This document shows positions 1 through 5,007 of a DNA stretch of 6,513 bases, one piece after another (within the stretch, counting starts at the first letter, position 1; every line of letters starts with the position of its first letter). The translations under genes and the position numbers were made by a program. Origin of the DNA: Sulfuritalea sp. (GTDB taxonomy: Bacteria; Pseudomonadota; Gammaproteobacteria; Burkholderiales; Rhodocyclaceae); the NCBI GenBank assembly GCA_022843505.1, contig JALHNN010000158.1, positions 1-6,513 of the forward strand. Direction: 5' to 3'. The notes under the pieces were generated by a model that was not told the DNA's origin, did not search any database, and worked only from the letters and a program-made list of their open reading frames with translations.

Positions 1-255
1 ATCATTTTGTGGACTTTGGCTGCTGCCGCCCGCTTTCGAACCAGCGGATCGCTATTATTCGAATTGAGCTTGCGGCTTGCGTAGTGGCATTGCGACTGGC
101 AAGTTGTACCTGGGGTGGCCAGCCTCAGAAATCAGGTAACTTGTTTCTGTATATCAATTACTTAAATCAGACGGGAGCTCGATCCCGGCCCTGACCACCA
201 AGACCCAAGCAGCGGCTCCCAGCGATCGGGGCCAAAATTTTTAGGATCAAAGCCC

Positions 256-594
256 ATGAGCCTGCCAGCCTGCCCCCAGTGCCGTTCCGAATTCACCTAC
301 GAGGACGCAGAGAACTACCTCTGCCCGGAATGCGCCCACGAATGGCCACGCACAGCCCCCGTCGAAGCGGACGAGGCGCGGCGCGTCGTCCGCGATGCGG
401 TCGGCAAGGTACTGCAGGACGGGGATACGGTGACGTTGGTCAAGGACCTCAAGGTCAAGGGTTCATCGTCCGTGGTCAAGGTCGGCACCAAGGTGAAGAA
501 CATCCGCCTTGTCGATGGCGACCACGATATCGACTGCAGGATCGACGGCATCGGCGCCATGGGGCTGAAGTCGGAGTTCGTCAAGAAGATGTAA
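256..594 (+). CDS. yjdM: YjdM/PhnA family zinc-ribbon protein
   Basis: A 112-residue cytoplasmic protein of the YjdM (formerly PhnA) family. The N-terminus is a zinc ribbon: Cys6-Pro-Gln-Cys9 and Cys23-Pro-Glu-Cys26, followed by His28-Glu-Trp30, which is usual for the family. After a short acidic linker, residues about 45-112 form the small beta-rich PhnA C-terminal domain, ending in the family's characteristic Gly-Leu-Lys-Ser-Glu-Phe-Val-Lys-Lys tail. The length matches the family (about 110). The start is ATG 256 with AGGA at 243-246. E. coli phnA was named for its position near the phosphonate operon, but it does not degrade phosphonate and its true role is unsettled. Here the gene stands alone, with no phn genes beside it, so no phosphonate role is implied. 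The family call is firm; the function is unknown. Confidence 0.95.
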   Translation: MSLPACPQCRSEFTYEDAENYLCPECAHEWPRTAPVEADEARRVVRDAVGKVLQDGDTVTLVKDLKVKGSSSVVKVGTKVKNIRLVDGDHDIDCRIDGIGAMGLKSEFVKKM

Positions 595-800
595 GCCCGA
601 GCGCCAGGCGCGGATTGCCTGCCCTTGCTGCCGTCCCGCCAGCGCCGACTTTCAGCACGAGCCGCTGGGCTGAGCCAGAGACGCCGGGGCGGCCTCCGGG
701 ACAGGAGGATTCCGGCATGGATTGCTGCCCTTCAGGCGCTACTTGCCGGCGAATGCGACCGAATTCACTGTTCTTGCACGGAACCCGGGTGTAAGGTGTG

Positions 801-816
801 TGGCACGACCTATGCT
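801..816 (+). promoter_or_regulatory. Sigma-54 (RpoN) -24/-12 promoter
   Basis: The site reads TGGCACG-ACCT-ATGCT. The consensus is TGGCACG-N4-TTGCW, so only position 812 (A for T) differs. The invariant GG (802-803) and GC (814-815) are separated by exactly 10 bases, as RNA polymerase with sigma-54 requires. Transcription would start near 827, about 30 bases before the ATG at 857, which leaves room for the strong ribosome-binding site at 846-852. Sigma-54 promoters need an enhancer-binding activator upstream. I see only an imperfect palindrome at 665-678 as a possible site and cannot name the activator. The match is seen directly; promoter function is inferred. Confidence 0.6.
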
Positions 817-845
817 GCAGTTCGTACAGACAGTTCAATCATCCC

Positions 846-852
846 TGGAGGA
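846..852 (+). promoter_or_regulatory. Strong ribosome-binding site for the 52-residue ORF
   Basis: TGGAGGA lies 4 bases before ATG 857. It decides the start of the small ORF in favour of 857 over the in-frame upstream ATGs at 722 and 812. The one at 812 overlaps the -12 element of the sigma-54 promoter and could not be on a transcript made from it. Confidence 0.7.
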
Positions 853-856
853 CATC

Positions 857-1015
857 ATGCTGGTACGTCGCCGCACTTGGTTCTATCGCCTGGCCGGGGA
901 GCAATTCGCCCATGCCATCACCTTCAAATTGCCACTGACCTCTGCCCGGGCCAAGGAAGCCTTGCTGAAGGCTCTCGGCAAGCCGGCAGCCGAACTCTGG
1001 GTACACGGCTCCTAG
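857..1015 (+). CDS. Small unrecognised protein, 52 residues
   Basis: I do not recognise this protein. It is 52 residues long and basic at the N-terminus (Arg4-Arg5-Arg6). An aromatic stretch follows (Trp8-Phe9-Tyr10), then a likely beta-strand pair (residues about 7-26) and an Ala/Leu/Lys-rich helix (about 29-41), ending at Trp48-Val-His50. There is no signal peptide and no membrane segment. Support for it being a real gene: a strong Shine-Dalgarno sequence 4 bases before the ATG, codons ending mostly in G or C like the neighbouring genes, and a sigma-54 promoter about 40 bases upstream. The cytochrome gene begins 74 or more bases downstream on the same strand with no clear terminator between, so the two may share a transcript. 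The function is unknown; it could be a small regulatory or accessory protein. Confidence 0.6.
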   Translation: MLVRRRTWFYRLAGEQFAHAITFKLPLTSARAKEALLKALGKPAAELWVHGS

Positions 1016-1062
1016 TCTGGCCAGAACACCCCGGCGCCGCAATCGCGCCGCGGTCGGAGCAT

Positions 1063-1076
1063 TGCCTGGACAGGCA
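1063..1076 (+). repeat. Short palindrome beside the cytochrome start
   Basis: TGCCTG-GA-CAGGCA is a perfect 6-base inverted repeat with a 2-base centre. As RNA it would fold as a 5-bp stem with a GGAC loop. Its right arm overlaps the GGCAGGA (1073-1079) that could serve as ribosome-binding site for the ATG at 1090. It could be an operator or an RNA hairpin that hides the ribosome-binding site; it may also be chance. Confidence 0.3.
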
Positions 1077-1089
1077 GGATGACACCGGT

Positions 1090-1797
1090 ATGCAAGCGGT
1101 TCCCGGCGAGGCCAACCGTGTTCCGTTCGGCCTTGGTTGGCCCGGCGTGACGTGCCGGCCTTTCCGCCGTCCCGGCGGCGGCCGGCGGGTCGTGCGCCAC
1201 TGGGCAAGCGCGGTCCTGCTTGCCTGCGCGACCCATGCCTGGGCGGGCTGGACGCCTTTGCCGCCATGGCAACGCATTGAGGATATCGCCAATGCCCGCT
1301 GCGCTGCCTGTCACGGCGCGCGCGTAAGCGATGCCAACCCGCTCTTTCCCAAGCTGGCCGGCCAGAATGCAGGCTATCTGTTCCGCCAGATAGAAAATTT
1401 CCGCAGTGGCGTCCGCAGCGGGCCGGTCATGTACTACCAGCTCAGCGACCTCACGGCCGAGAACGTGGCGGCCCTCGCCAACTATTTTTCCGGCTTGTCG
1501 CGGTCTCCGGCAAGGTCGGGGCAGAGCAGGCTGGAAGCCGAAGGTAAAAAGATCTTCGACCGGGGAATTCCGGCCAGCGGTGCGGCTGCCTGCGCCCAAT
1601 GCCATGGCGCGGACGGTCGCGGCAGCGGAGCCATGCCCAACCTCGCCGGCCAGCACGCCGACTATGTCGCCGACCAGCTTCGCCGCTTCCAGGAAGGCAC
1701 CCGCGTTGCCGGTCAGACGCCGGAACACCCGGTTGCCGACGCTCTCACCGAAGAAGAGATTCTTGCCGTCACCCGCTACATTGCGACAATGCCCTGA
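1090..1797 (+). CDS. Dihaem cytochrome c, cytochrome c4 family (exported)
   Basis: A periplasmic electron carrier of the c4 type with two tandem class I cytochrome c domains. Counting from ATG 1090 (235 residues), haem sites are Cys71-Ala-Ala-Cys-His75 and Cys168-Ala-Gln-Cys-His172. Each domain has the c4/c553 Leu-Ala-Gly-Gln motif (89-92 and 185-188) and a C-terminal helix. Domain 1 has the distal ligand Met114, at the usual spacing before Leu-Thr-x-Glu. In domain 2 the equivalent residue is Glu212, next to His213, so the usual Met is missing. The start is uncertain. ATG 1090 has GGCAGGA 10 bases upstream but would give a 52-residue leader. GTG 1147 or GTG 1192 give more normal signal peptides, the latter starting Val-Arg-His-Trp and cleaved after Ala-Trp-Ala (residue 52). 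Such proteins usually pass electrons from bc1-type complexes to terminal oxidases or nitrogen-oxide reductases. The partner here is unknown. Confidence 0.9.
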   Translation: MQAVPGEANRVPFGLGWPGVTCRPFRRPGGGRRVVRHWASAVLLACATHAWAGWTPLPPWQRIEDIANARCAACHGARVSDANPLFPKLAGQNAGYLFRQIENFRSGVRSGPVMYYQLSDLTAENVAALANYFSGLSRSPARSGQSRLEAEGKKIFDRGIPASGAAACAQCHGADGRGSGAMPNLAGQHADYVADQLRRFQEGTRVAGQTPEHPVADALTEEEILAVTRYIATMP

Positions 1798-1870
1798 GCG
1801 CGGGCGGCGCAGCCTGCTGCCCTGACAGGTGAATACGGTGCGTCAATACGAAAGGGTGCCGGCTGCCTGT

Positions 1871-1891
1871 CGGACAGGATGAATCTGTCCG
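1871..1891 (+). repeat. Inverted repeat (hairpin), 7-bp arms
   Basis: CGGACAG-gatgaat-CTGTCCG is a perfect 7-bp stem with a 7-base loop, in the gap 1798-2068 between the cytochrome gene and the exported duplicated-domain protein. No run of T follows, so it is not a classical intrinsic terminator. It could be an operator dyad or a transcript-end stabilising hairpin. Apart from this hairpin and the ribosome-binding site at 2058-2064, I see nothing convincing in the gap. Confidence 0.35.
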
Positions 1892-2057
1892 GACTTTGGA
1901 TTCCGCGCATGAAGTCGGGTTATTCTTGGCGCGTGTCACCCTCCAGTCGGCGCACCAGCGGCCGTAGTTCGCTTGGTCGTTCCAGCGCTCGCGGCCAGGC
2001 TGGAATGGGAAAAGCCGTTGCTGGCGACACAGTGCAGGCACGACCACACAAAAACTC

Positions 2058-2064
2058 GGAGGAG
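2058..2064 (+). promoter_or_regulatory. Strong ribosome-binding site for the 225-residue exported protein
   Basis: GGAGGAG lies 4 bases before ATG 2069. It fixes the start there rather than at the in-frame GTG at 1973, and the resulting N-terminus is a good signal peptide. Confidence 0.7.
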
Positions 2065-2068
2065 TGAC

Positions 2069-2746
2069 ATGAAAATGGGGCACATGCGGAAATTTGTCGC
2101 GGCGCTCGCGACAGGGCTGATGATTTCGGGAACCCAGGCCGCCGGGCCGGTCACGAGCAGCGCGGCCGCGAAGGAACTGGCGCAGTCCTGGCTGAAGAAC
2201 ACCTCCGTCGTGGGCCTGCAGGTCGGGCCGGCGAAGAACCTGGCACTGGTCTATTTCATCGACCTACTGGAGTCCGACGATCCGTCGCTGCACACGAACC
2301 ACCTCGTGATCCGCAAGGAGGACGGCTTCGCCAGCCTGGTCTATCCGGCGCATGATGCCCCCAAGCTGAGCCACGAACAGCGTCTGGGGCTCGACGGACT
2401 GGCGGGCATGTCGGGCATGTCGGGCATGTCAGGATCGACCCAGCGCAAGAACAGCAGGGGAGGCAGCCTTGCCGTGGCGACCGATGTCGATGCCAAGCGC
2501 GGGGTCGAGGCATGGCTGTGGATGAACGGCTTCCAGGATGAATACAGGCTCGAGGACGTGACTTCGATGAACAACGTCTTCGTCGTCGATCTCTACGAAA
2601 AGAAACAGCACCGCCTGGTCAATCAGGCCATCCTGCGCGGCGTGGATGGATACGTGACGCTGGTGCGGCCGGTCAAGGCCAAGGTGCTGCATTTCCCCAA
2701 GGCCATGATCACCACCGCGACGCCGGCCGCCACGCCGGCGAAGTAA
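2069..2746 (+). CDS. Exported protein with two copies of one domain; unrecognised family
   Basis: I do not recognise this 225-residue protein. Residues 1-25 form a signal peptide: Lys/Arg near the start, hydrophobic core about 9-20, cleavage probably after Ala24 or Ala25. The mature part is an internal duplication. Repeat 1 (about 33-95) and repeat 2 (about 141-203) share Ala-Lys (34-35; 142-143), a Trp seven residues after that Ala (W41; W149), an aromatic/hydrophobic strand ending in Asp (D65; D174), an Asp-Gly turn (85-86; 193-194) and a Leu-Val-x-Pro strand (90-93; 198-201). The linker carries Gly-Met-Ser three times (113-121) within a polar stretch. The C-terminus is an Ala/Pro/Thr tail. 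The strand-turn-strand layout resembles PepSY-like domains, but this is only a fold guess. The lone Cys-free sequence gives no haem or disulfide site. It is probably periplasmic, and nearness to the cytochrome may mean a shared envelope role. Confidence 0.85.
   Translation: MKMGHMRKFVAALATGLMISGTQAAGPVTSSAAAKELAQSWLKNTSVVGLQVGPAKNLALVYFIDLLESDDPSLHTNHLVIRKEDGFASLVYPAHDAPKLSHEQRLGLDGLAGMSGMSGMSGSTQRKNSRGGSLAVATDVDAKRGVEAWLWMNGFQDEYRLEDVTSMNNVFVVDLYEKKQHRLVNQAILRGVDGYVTLVRPVKAKVLHFPKAMITTATPAATPAK
2405..2431 (+). repeat. Three tandem 9-base units coding Gly-Met-Ser
   Basis: GGCATGTCG occurs three times in a row, with one change (TCA) in the last codon. It lies in the linker between the two repeated domains of the exported protein. 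The unit is a multiple of three, so copy-number change by replication slippage would lengthen or shorten the linker without breaking the frame. Confidence 0.9.
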
Positions 2747-2748
2747 AG

Positions 2749-2778
2749 CGGCCGGGGCGAGACAGGACCCGCCGGCCG
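2749..2778 (+). repeat. GC-rich inverted repeat after the exported protein gene
   Basis: CGGCCGG (2749-2755) and CCGGCCG (2772-2778) form a 7-bp stem with a 16-base loop, beginning 2 bases after the TAA stop. No T run follows. It may act as a weak or Rho-assisted transcript end, but in this very GC-rich DNA chance is possible. Confidence 0.25.
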
Positions 2779-2847
2779 GACGCGGCGGCGGCAATTTCGG
2801 CAAGTTCCCGGTCCAGGCGTACAGGATGGCCGAAAGACGATGAAACC

Positions 2848-3207
2848 ATGAGCCACGAAAAATCGCGCGAAGTCATTCTCTCGATCAAGGTCACGCCGGA
2901 ACTGGTGAAAGGCCTCGACGCCCTGCGCAATGCCTGGCGCCAGGACCCCCATTCGATCCCCGGCGGACTCGCCTGCTCCGAATCCAAGGCCGGGCAGTTC
3001 GTCCTGATCGCCAACGAATCGGTATTCACGACGATTCCGGGCGCCTGCATCATCAAGGGCATCGGCGCACTGGAACTTGCCAACTCGGATCACCTGTTCG
3101 AGGAAGGCGCAACATCGAAGACGCTCGTCTTGCGGGACACACCGGATGGCTGGCGTTTCTCGGTCAAGTACGTGCCACCCATCGTGCGCGACAGAAATTT
3201 GCGGTGA
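2848..3207 (+). CDS. Unrecognised 119-residue cytoplasmic protein, coupled to a cupin
   Basis: I do not recognise this protein. It is 119 residues, with no signal peptide or membrane segment. Residues 9-15 look like a beta strand, about 17-31 a helix, and 50-72 alternate hydrophobic strands. Near the end, Asp-Gly-Trp-Arg-Phe (100-104) could form a beta hairpin. Two cysteines (43 and 67) are too few and too far apart for an obvious metal site. The start is ATG 2848; the upstream ribosome-binding site is weak (purine-rich GAAAGACGATGAAA). The gene ends in GTGA, where its TGA stop overlaps the GTG start of the cupin gene, so the two are very probably co-translated. Codon use matches the neighbours. 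It is a conserved-looking hypothetical whose function can only be guessed from the cupin partner. Confidence 0.75.
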   Translation: MSHEKSREVILSIKVTPELVKGLDALRNAWRQDPHSIPGGLACSESKAGQFVLIANESVFTTIPGACIIKGIGALELANSDHLFEEGATSKTLVLRDTPDGWRFSVKYVPPIVRDRNLR

Positions 3208-3527
3208 GCGGCAACCTGTTTTCGCCCGCTTTGGCGGCGGATTCCGCGGCCGAGCAGTTCGAGGAACTGCTGTCGCGCCCCGGCCTTCGCGTCGAGCGCA
3301 TCGTGTCGCGCGGACAGGCCAGCCCGCCGGGTTTCTGGTTCGACCAGGATATCGGCGAATGGGTCGTGCTGCTGTCTGGCGCGGCCGAACTTCAGTTCGA
3401 GGACGAGCCCGCCGCCCGCAGAATGCAACCGGGCGACTGGGTCACCATCGATGCGCACCGCCGCCATCGGGTGAATTGGACGGATCCCGCGCAGCCGACC
3501 GTCTGGCTGGCGATCCACTACCGTTAG
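3204..3527 (+). CDS. Cupin-domain protein
   Basis: A 107-residue single-domain cupin of a common bacterial family of small cytoplasmic proteins with no established reaction. The N-terminal helix (about 13-25) leads into Leu-Arg-Val-Glu-Arg-Ile-Val-Ser (28-35). Cupin motif 1 is the degenerate form of this family: Pro-Gly-Phe-Trp-Phe-Asp-Gln (42-48), Glu52-Trp53, Leu-Leu-Ser-Gly (56-59), with Gln/Glu in place of the usual His-x-His. Motif 2 is Pro76-Gly-Asp-Trp through His85-Arg-Arg-His88. The protein ends Val-Trp-Leu-Ala-Ile-His-Tyr-Arg, typical for the family. Glu52, His85 and His88 could hold a metal, but that is inference. The start is GTG 3204, which overlaps the stop of the 119-residue gene by 4 bases (GTGA), so translation is likely coupled. 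The family call is firm; the substrate is unknown. Confidence 0.9.
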   Translation: MSGNLFSPALAADSAAEQFEELLSRPGLRVERIVSRGQASPPGFWFDQDIGEWVVLLSGAAELQFEDEPAARRMQPGDWVTIDAHRRHRVNWTDPAQPTVWLAIHYR

Positions 3528-3538
3528 CCGCGCATTCC

Positions 3539-3559
3539 CCGGCGGATTCGCCCCGCCGG
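3539..3559 (+). terminator. Possible hairpin terminator between convergent genes
   Basis: CCGGCGG-attcgcc-CCGCCGG is a perfect 7-bp GC stem with a 7-base loop, 11 bases after the cupin stop codon and between convergent genes, which is where a terminator is expected. It has no T run on either strand, so it may work only with Rho or as an RNA-end stabiliser. Confidence 0.35.
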
Positions 3560-3645
3560 CGCCATCCGGAAGCGGACGCCCGCATTCGCGGAAATACCTC
3601 GGCTCCCTCCCCGGCGGCCTGACGCGGCAGGAAACAGCGAGGCGC

Positions 3646-4047
3646 TTACCGGCGAAGCAGCAGATCGTACTCGGTCAGGTGCCCCAGGATCCAGACCTTG
3701 ACCTTGGCCAGCACCTGGTCGCGGCTGATCCGCTTGCGCTTCATCAGGTCGAAGCTGAGCTGGGTGATCTGCTCGATGACCTGGCTGTGCGCATCGATAT
3801 GCCGGGCAAACTCGCCGGCGGGAACGCCGAGGGTGCGCATGAGCCTTTCTTCGCTGGTGAAGTGGTCGATCAGCTGCCGGTTCAGCCGGGACAGGGACTC
3901 GGCGAAATCCGACACATCCAGGGTTCCCCCCGTGCTGTGCATCAGCGAGTCCAGATGGTCCAGCAGCGCCTGATGCTCGTCGTCGACCGACGGGATACCA
4001 ATCTTCAGGGATTCAGGCAGGGGAGGCACGGGAGGCGCAGGAAGCAT
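3646..4047 (-). CDS. Bacteriohemerythrin (single domain)
   Basis: A 133-residue oxygen-binding protein with a four-helix bundle holding a non-haem di-iron site. All seven expected ligands are present: His25 (Asp-Asp-Glu-His), His62 and Glu66 (His-Phe-Thr-Ser-Glu-Glu), His83 and His87 (His-x3-His), His123 and Asp128 (His-x4-Asp). It has no fused sensor domain, so it is the stand-alone type thought to bind, store or deliver O2 in microaerobic bacteria. The family's common N-terminal Trp is absent; the N-terminus is Pro-rich. I chose ATG at 4045-4047, just before the domain, although its ribosome-binding site is weak. An in-frame ATG at 4135-4137 would add 30 residues that look unlike the family. 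The open frame continues to 4848, but that part lies opposite tcdA and is not coding. The gene is divergent from tcdA and convergent with the cupin gene. Confidence 0.93.
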   Translation of the reverse strand: MLPAPPVPPLPESLKIGIPSVDDEHQALLDHLDSLMHSTGGTLDVSDFAESLSRLNRQLIDHFTSEERLMRTLGVPAGEFARHIDAHSQVIEQITQLSFDLMKRKRISRDQVLAKVKVWILGHLTEYDLLLRR

Positions 4048-4218
4048 TCGATCCAGCGTCGGATTCTGCCACGCAACCCATCCGCCGTCGACGCTACAGG
4101 GCCAAAGCAGCGACCTGCAGGCTGGAGTTTTCCCCATGCCGCACGCGGCTTCCCGTCGGCGAGTCCATCCTGCGGCGGAATCTGCGTCAGGGCTCGCGTT
4201 GCAGCCCGCCGGCCCAAT

Positions 4219-4224
4219 TAGAAT
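4219..4224 (+). promoter_or_regulatory. -10 element for a possible leaderless tcdA transcript
   Basis: TAGAAT matches TATAAT at five of six positions and ends 6 bases before GTG 4231, so transcription would begin at or next to the start codon. A possible -35 (TTGCAG, 4199-4204) is only 14 bases away, which is short. There is no Shine-Dalgarno sequence before the GTG. The same hexamer contains the in-frame TAG stop that forces the start to be 4231. Confidence 0.4.
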
Positions 4225-4230
4225 CGTGAC

Positions 4231-5007
4231 GTGAATCCACTTTCCGACGAGGAACGCCGTTTTGGCGGCATCGAACGCCTGTATGGCGCCGGTGCGCTGA
4301 CGCGTGCCCGCGCGGCCCATGTCACGGTGATCGGAATCGGCGGCGTCGGCTCCTGGGCAGCCGAGGCCCTGGCGCGCAGCGGCGTCGGCCGCCTGACGCT
4401 GATCGACCTCGACCACGTCGCCGAATCCAACATCAACCGCCAGGTCCATGCCCTGGGCAGCACGCTGGGCGCGGCCAAGGTGCTGGCGATGCGTAGCCGC
4501 ATCCTCGCCATCAATCCGGCCTGCGATGTGGCCTGCATCGAGGAGTTCATCGACGAGCGCAACATCGCCGAACTGCTGCCGCCCTGCAACGCGGTGATCG
4601 ACGCCATCGACCACGTGCGCGCCAAGGCGGCGCTGATCGCCCACTGCCGCCGCGCCGGGCTGCGCATCGTCACCACCGGCGGCGCCGGCGGACGCACCGA
4701 CCCGACGCGCATCGAGTTGACCGACCTGTCGCGTACCACCCAGGACGCGCTGGCCTCCAAGGTTCGCGCCAGGCTGCGCAAGGAGTACGGCTTCACGCGC
4801 GACCCGAAGAAGAAGTTCGGCGTCGATTGCGTGTTTTCGCCGGAACAATCGCGGCGCGGCGGCGAGACCTGCGCCATGCCGGGCGCCGACGGGTTCGACG
4901 CCGGCGCCGGGCTCAACTGCGCCGGCTACGGCTCCTCGGTGGCGGTCACGGCCAGCTTCGGTTTCGCCGCGGCGGCGCGGGTGCTCGCCGCTATACTTCC
5001 CGCATGA
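4231..5007 (+). CDS. tcdA: tRNA threonylcarbamoyladenosine dehydratase
   Basis: TcdA (CsdL/YgdL) uses ATP to cyclise t6A at tRNA position 37 to ct6A, sharpening decoding of ANN codons. The 258-residue protein has an E1/ThiF/MoeB-type nucleotide-binding fold: Arg-Phe-Gly-Gly-Ile near the start (10-14), Gly35-Ile-Gly-Gly-Val-Gly40 loop, Leu-Ile-Asp59-Leu-Asp61, Asn67-Ile-Asn69-Arg-Gln71, Lys83, Asp124-Ala-Ile-Asp127 and Gly-Gly-Ala-Gly-Gly (150-154) with Asp-Pro-Thr (157-159). The length is close to the usual 260-270. The start must be GTG 4231: an in-frame TAG at 4219 closes the frame upstream and no other start codon precedes the conserved N-terminal motif. It is the first gene of an operon; its TGA overlaps the folM ATG by 4 bases. 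The cysteine desulfurase partners CsdA/CsdE are not in the window. Confidence 0.95.
   Translation: MNPLSDEERRFGGIERLYGAGALTRARAAHVTVIGIGGVGSWAAEALARSGVGRLTLIDLDHVAESNINRQVHALGSTLGAAKVLAMRSRILAINPACDVACIEEFIDERNIAELLPPCNAVIDAIDHVRAKAALIAHCRRAGLRIVTTGGAGGRTDPTRIELTDLSRTTQDALASKVRARLRKEYGFTRDPKKKFGVDCVFSPEQSRRGGETCAMPGADGFDAGAGLNCAGYGSSVAVTASFGFAAAARVLAAILPA
4992..4997 (+). promoter_or_regulatory. -10-like element just before folM
   Basis: TATACT (five of six to TATAAT) lies inside the tcdA 3' end and ends 6 bases before ATG 5004, exactly the spacing seen before tcdA. No -35 hexamer is evident at the right distance, so this is only a candidate internal promoter giving a leaderless folM message. 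Confidence 0.25.

Noticed and set aside
144..157. FNR-like box TTTCT-GTAT-ATCAA in the AT-rich patch before yjdM.
   Set aside because: One half-site is perfect but the other matches only 3 of 5 bases, and it lies in AT-rich DNA where such matches are common.
172..200. tRNA 3'-end-like sequence: a CGGGA/TCCCG stem-loop followed by ...GACCACCA.
   Set aside because: The loop is the wrong size, extra bases lie between the stem and a would-be acceptor strand, and no matching 5' acceptor, D or anticodon arm is found upstream.
774..794. NtrC-like dyad TTGCAC...GTGTAA just upstream of the sigma-54 promoter.
   Set aside because: The spacing between the half-sites is 2 bases too long for the NtrC consensus, one base mismatches, and it is too close to the -24 element for a normal enhancer site.
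1032..1050. GC hairpin CGGCGC/GCGCCG after the small ORF as a terminator.
   Set aside because: Only 6 bp with no T run; it is likely to be chance in this composition and would not be expected to stop transcription.
625..1089. Open frame extending the cytochrome 155 codons upstream of ATG 1090.
   Set aside because: It overlaps the sigma-54 promoter and the well-supported small ORF, and its sequence shows no cytochrome, signal or other domain features.
2029..2044. Second sigma-54-like sequence (TGGCGACACAGTGCA) before the exported protein gene.
   Set aside because: GG and GC are 9 bases apart instead of 10, which abolishes sigma-54 recognition, and the -24 half is degenerate.
4198..4213. Weak sigma-54-like site on the minus strand upstream of the hemerythrin gene (GGGCCGGCGGGCTGCA).
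   Set aside because: The spacing fits but the -24 half is poor (GGGCCG for TGGCAC), and such matches are expected in GC-rich DNA.
4048..4848. 267-codon minus-strand extension of the hemerythrin open frame.
   Set aside because: Most of it lies opposite tcdA, whose protein is clearly real; it is a GC-rich shadow frame with no domain, and the hemerythrin domain begins after 4047.
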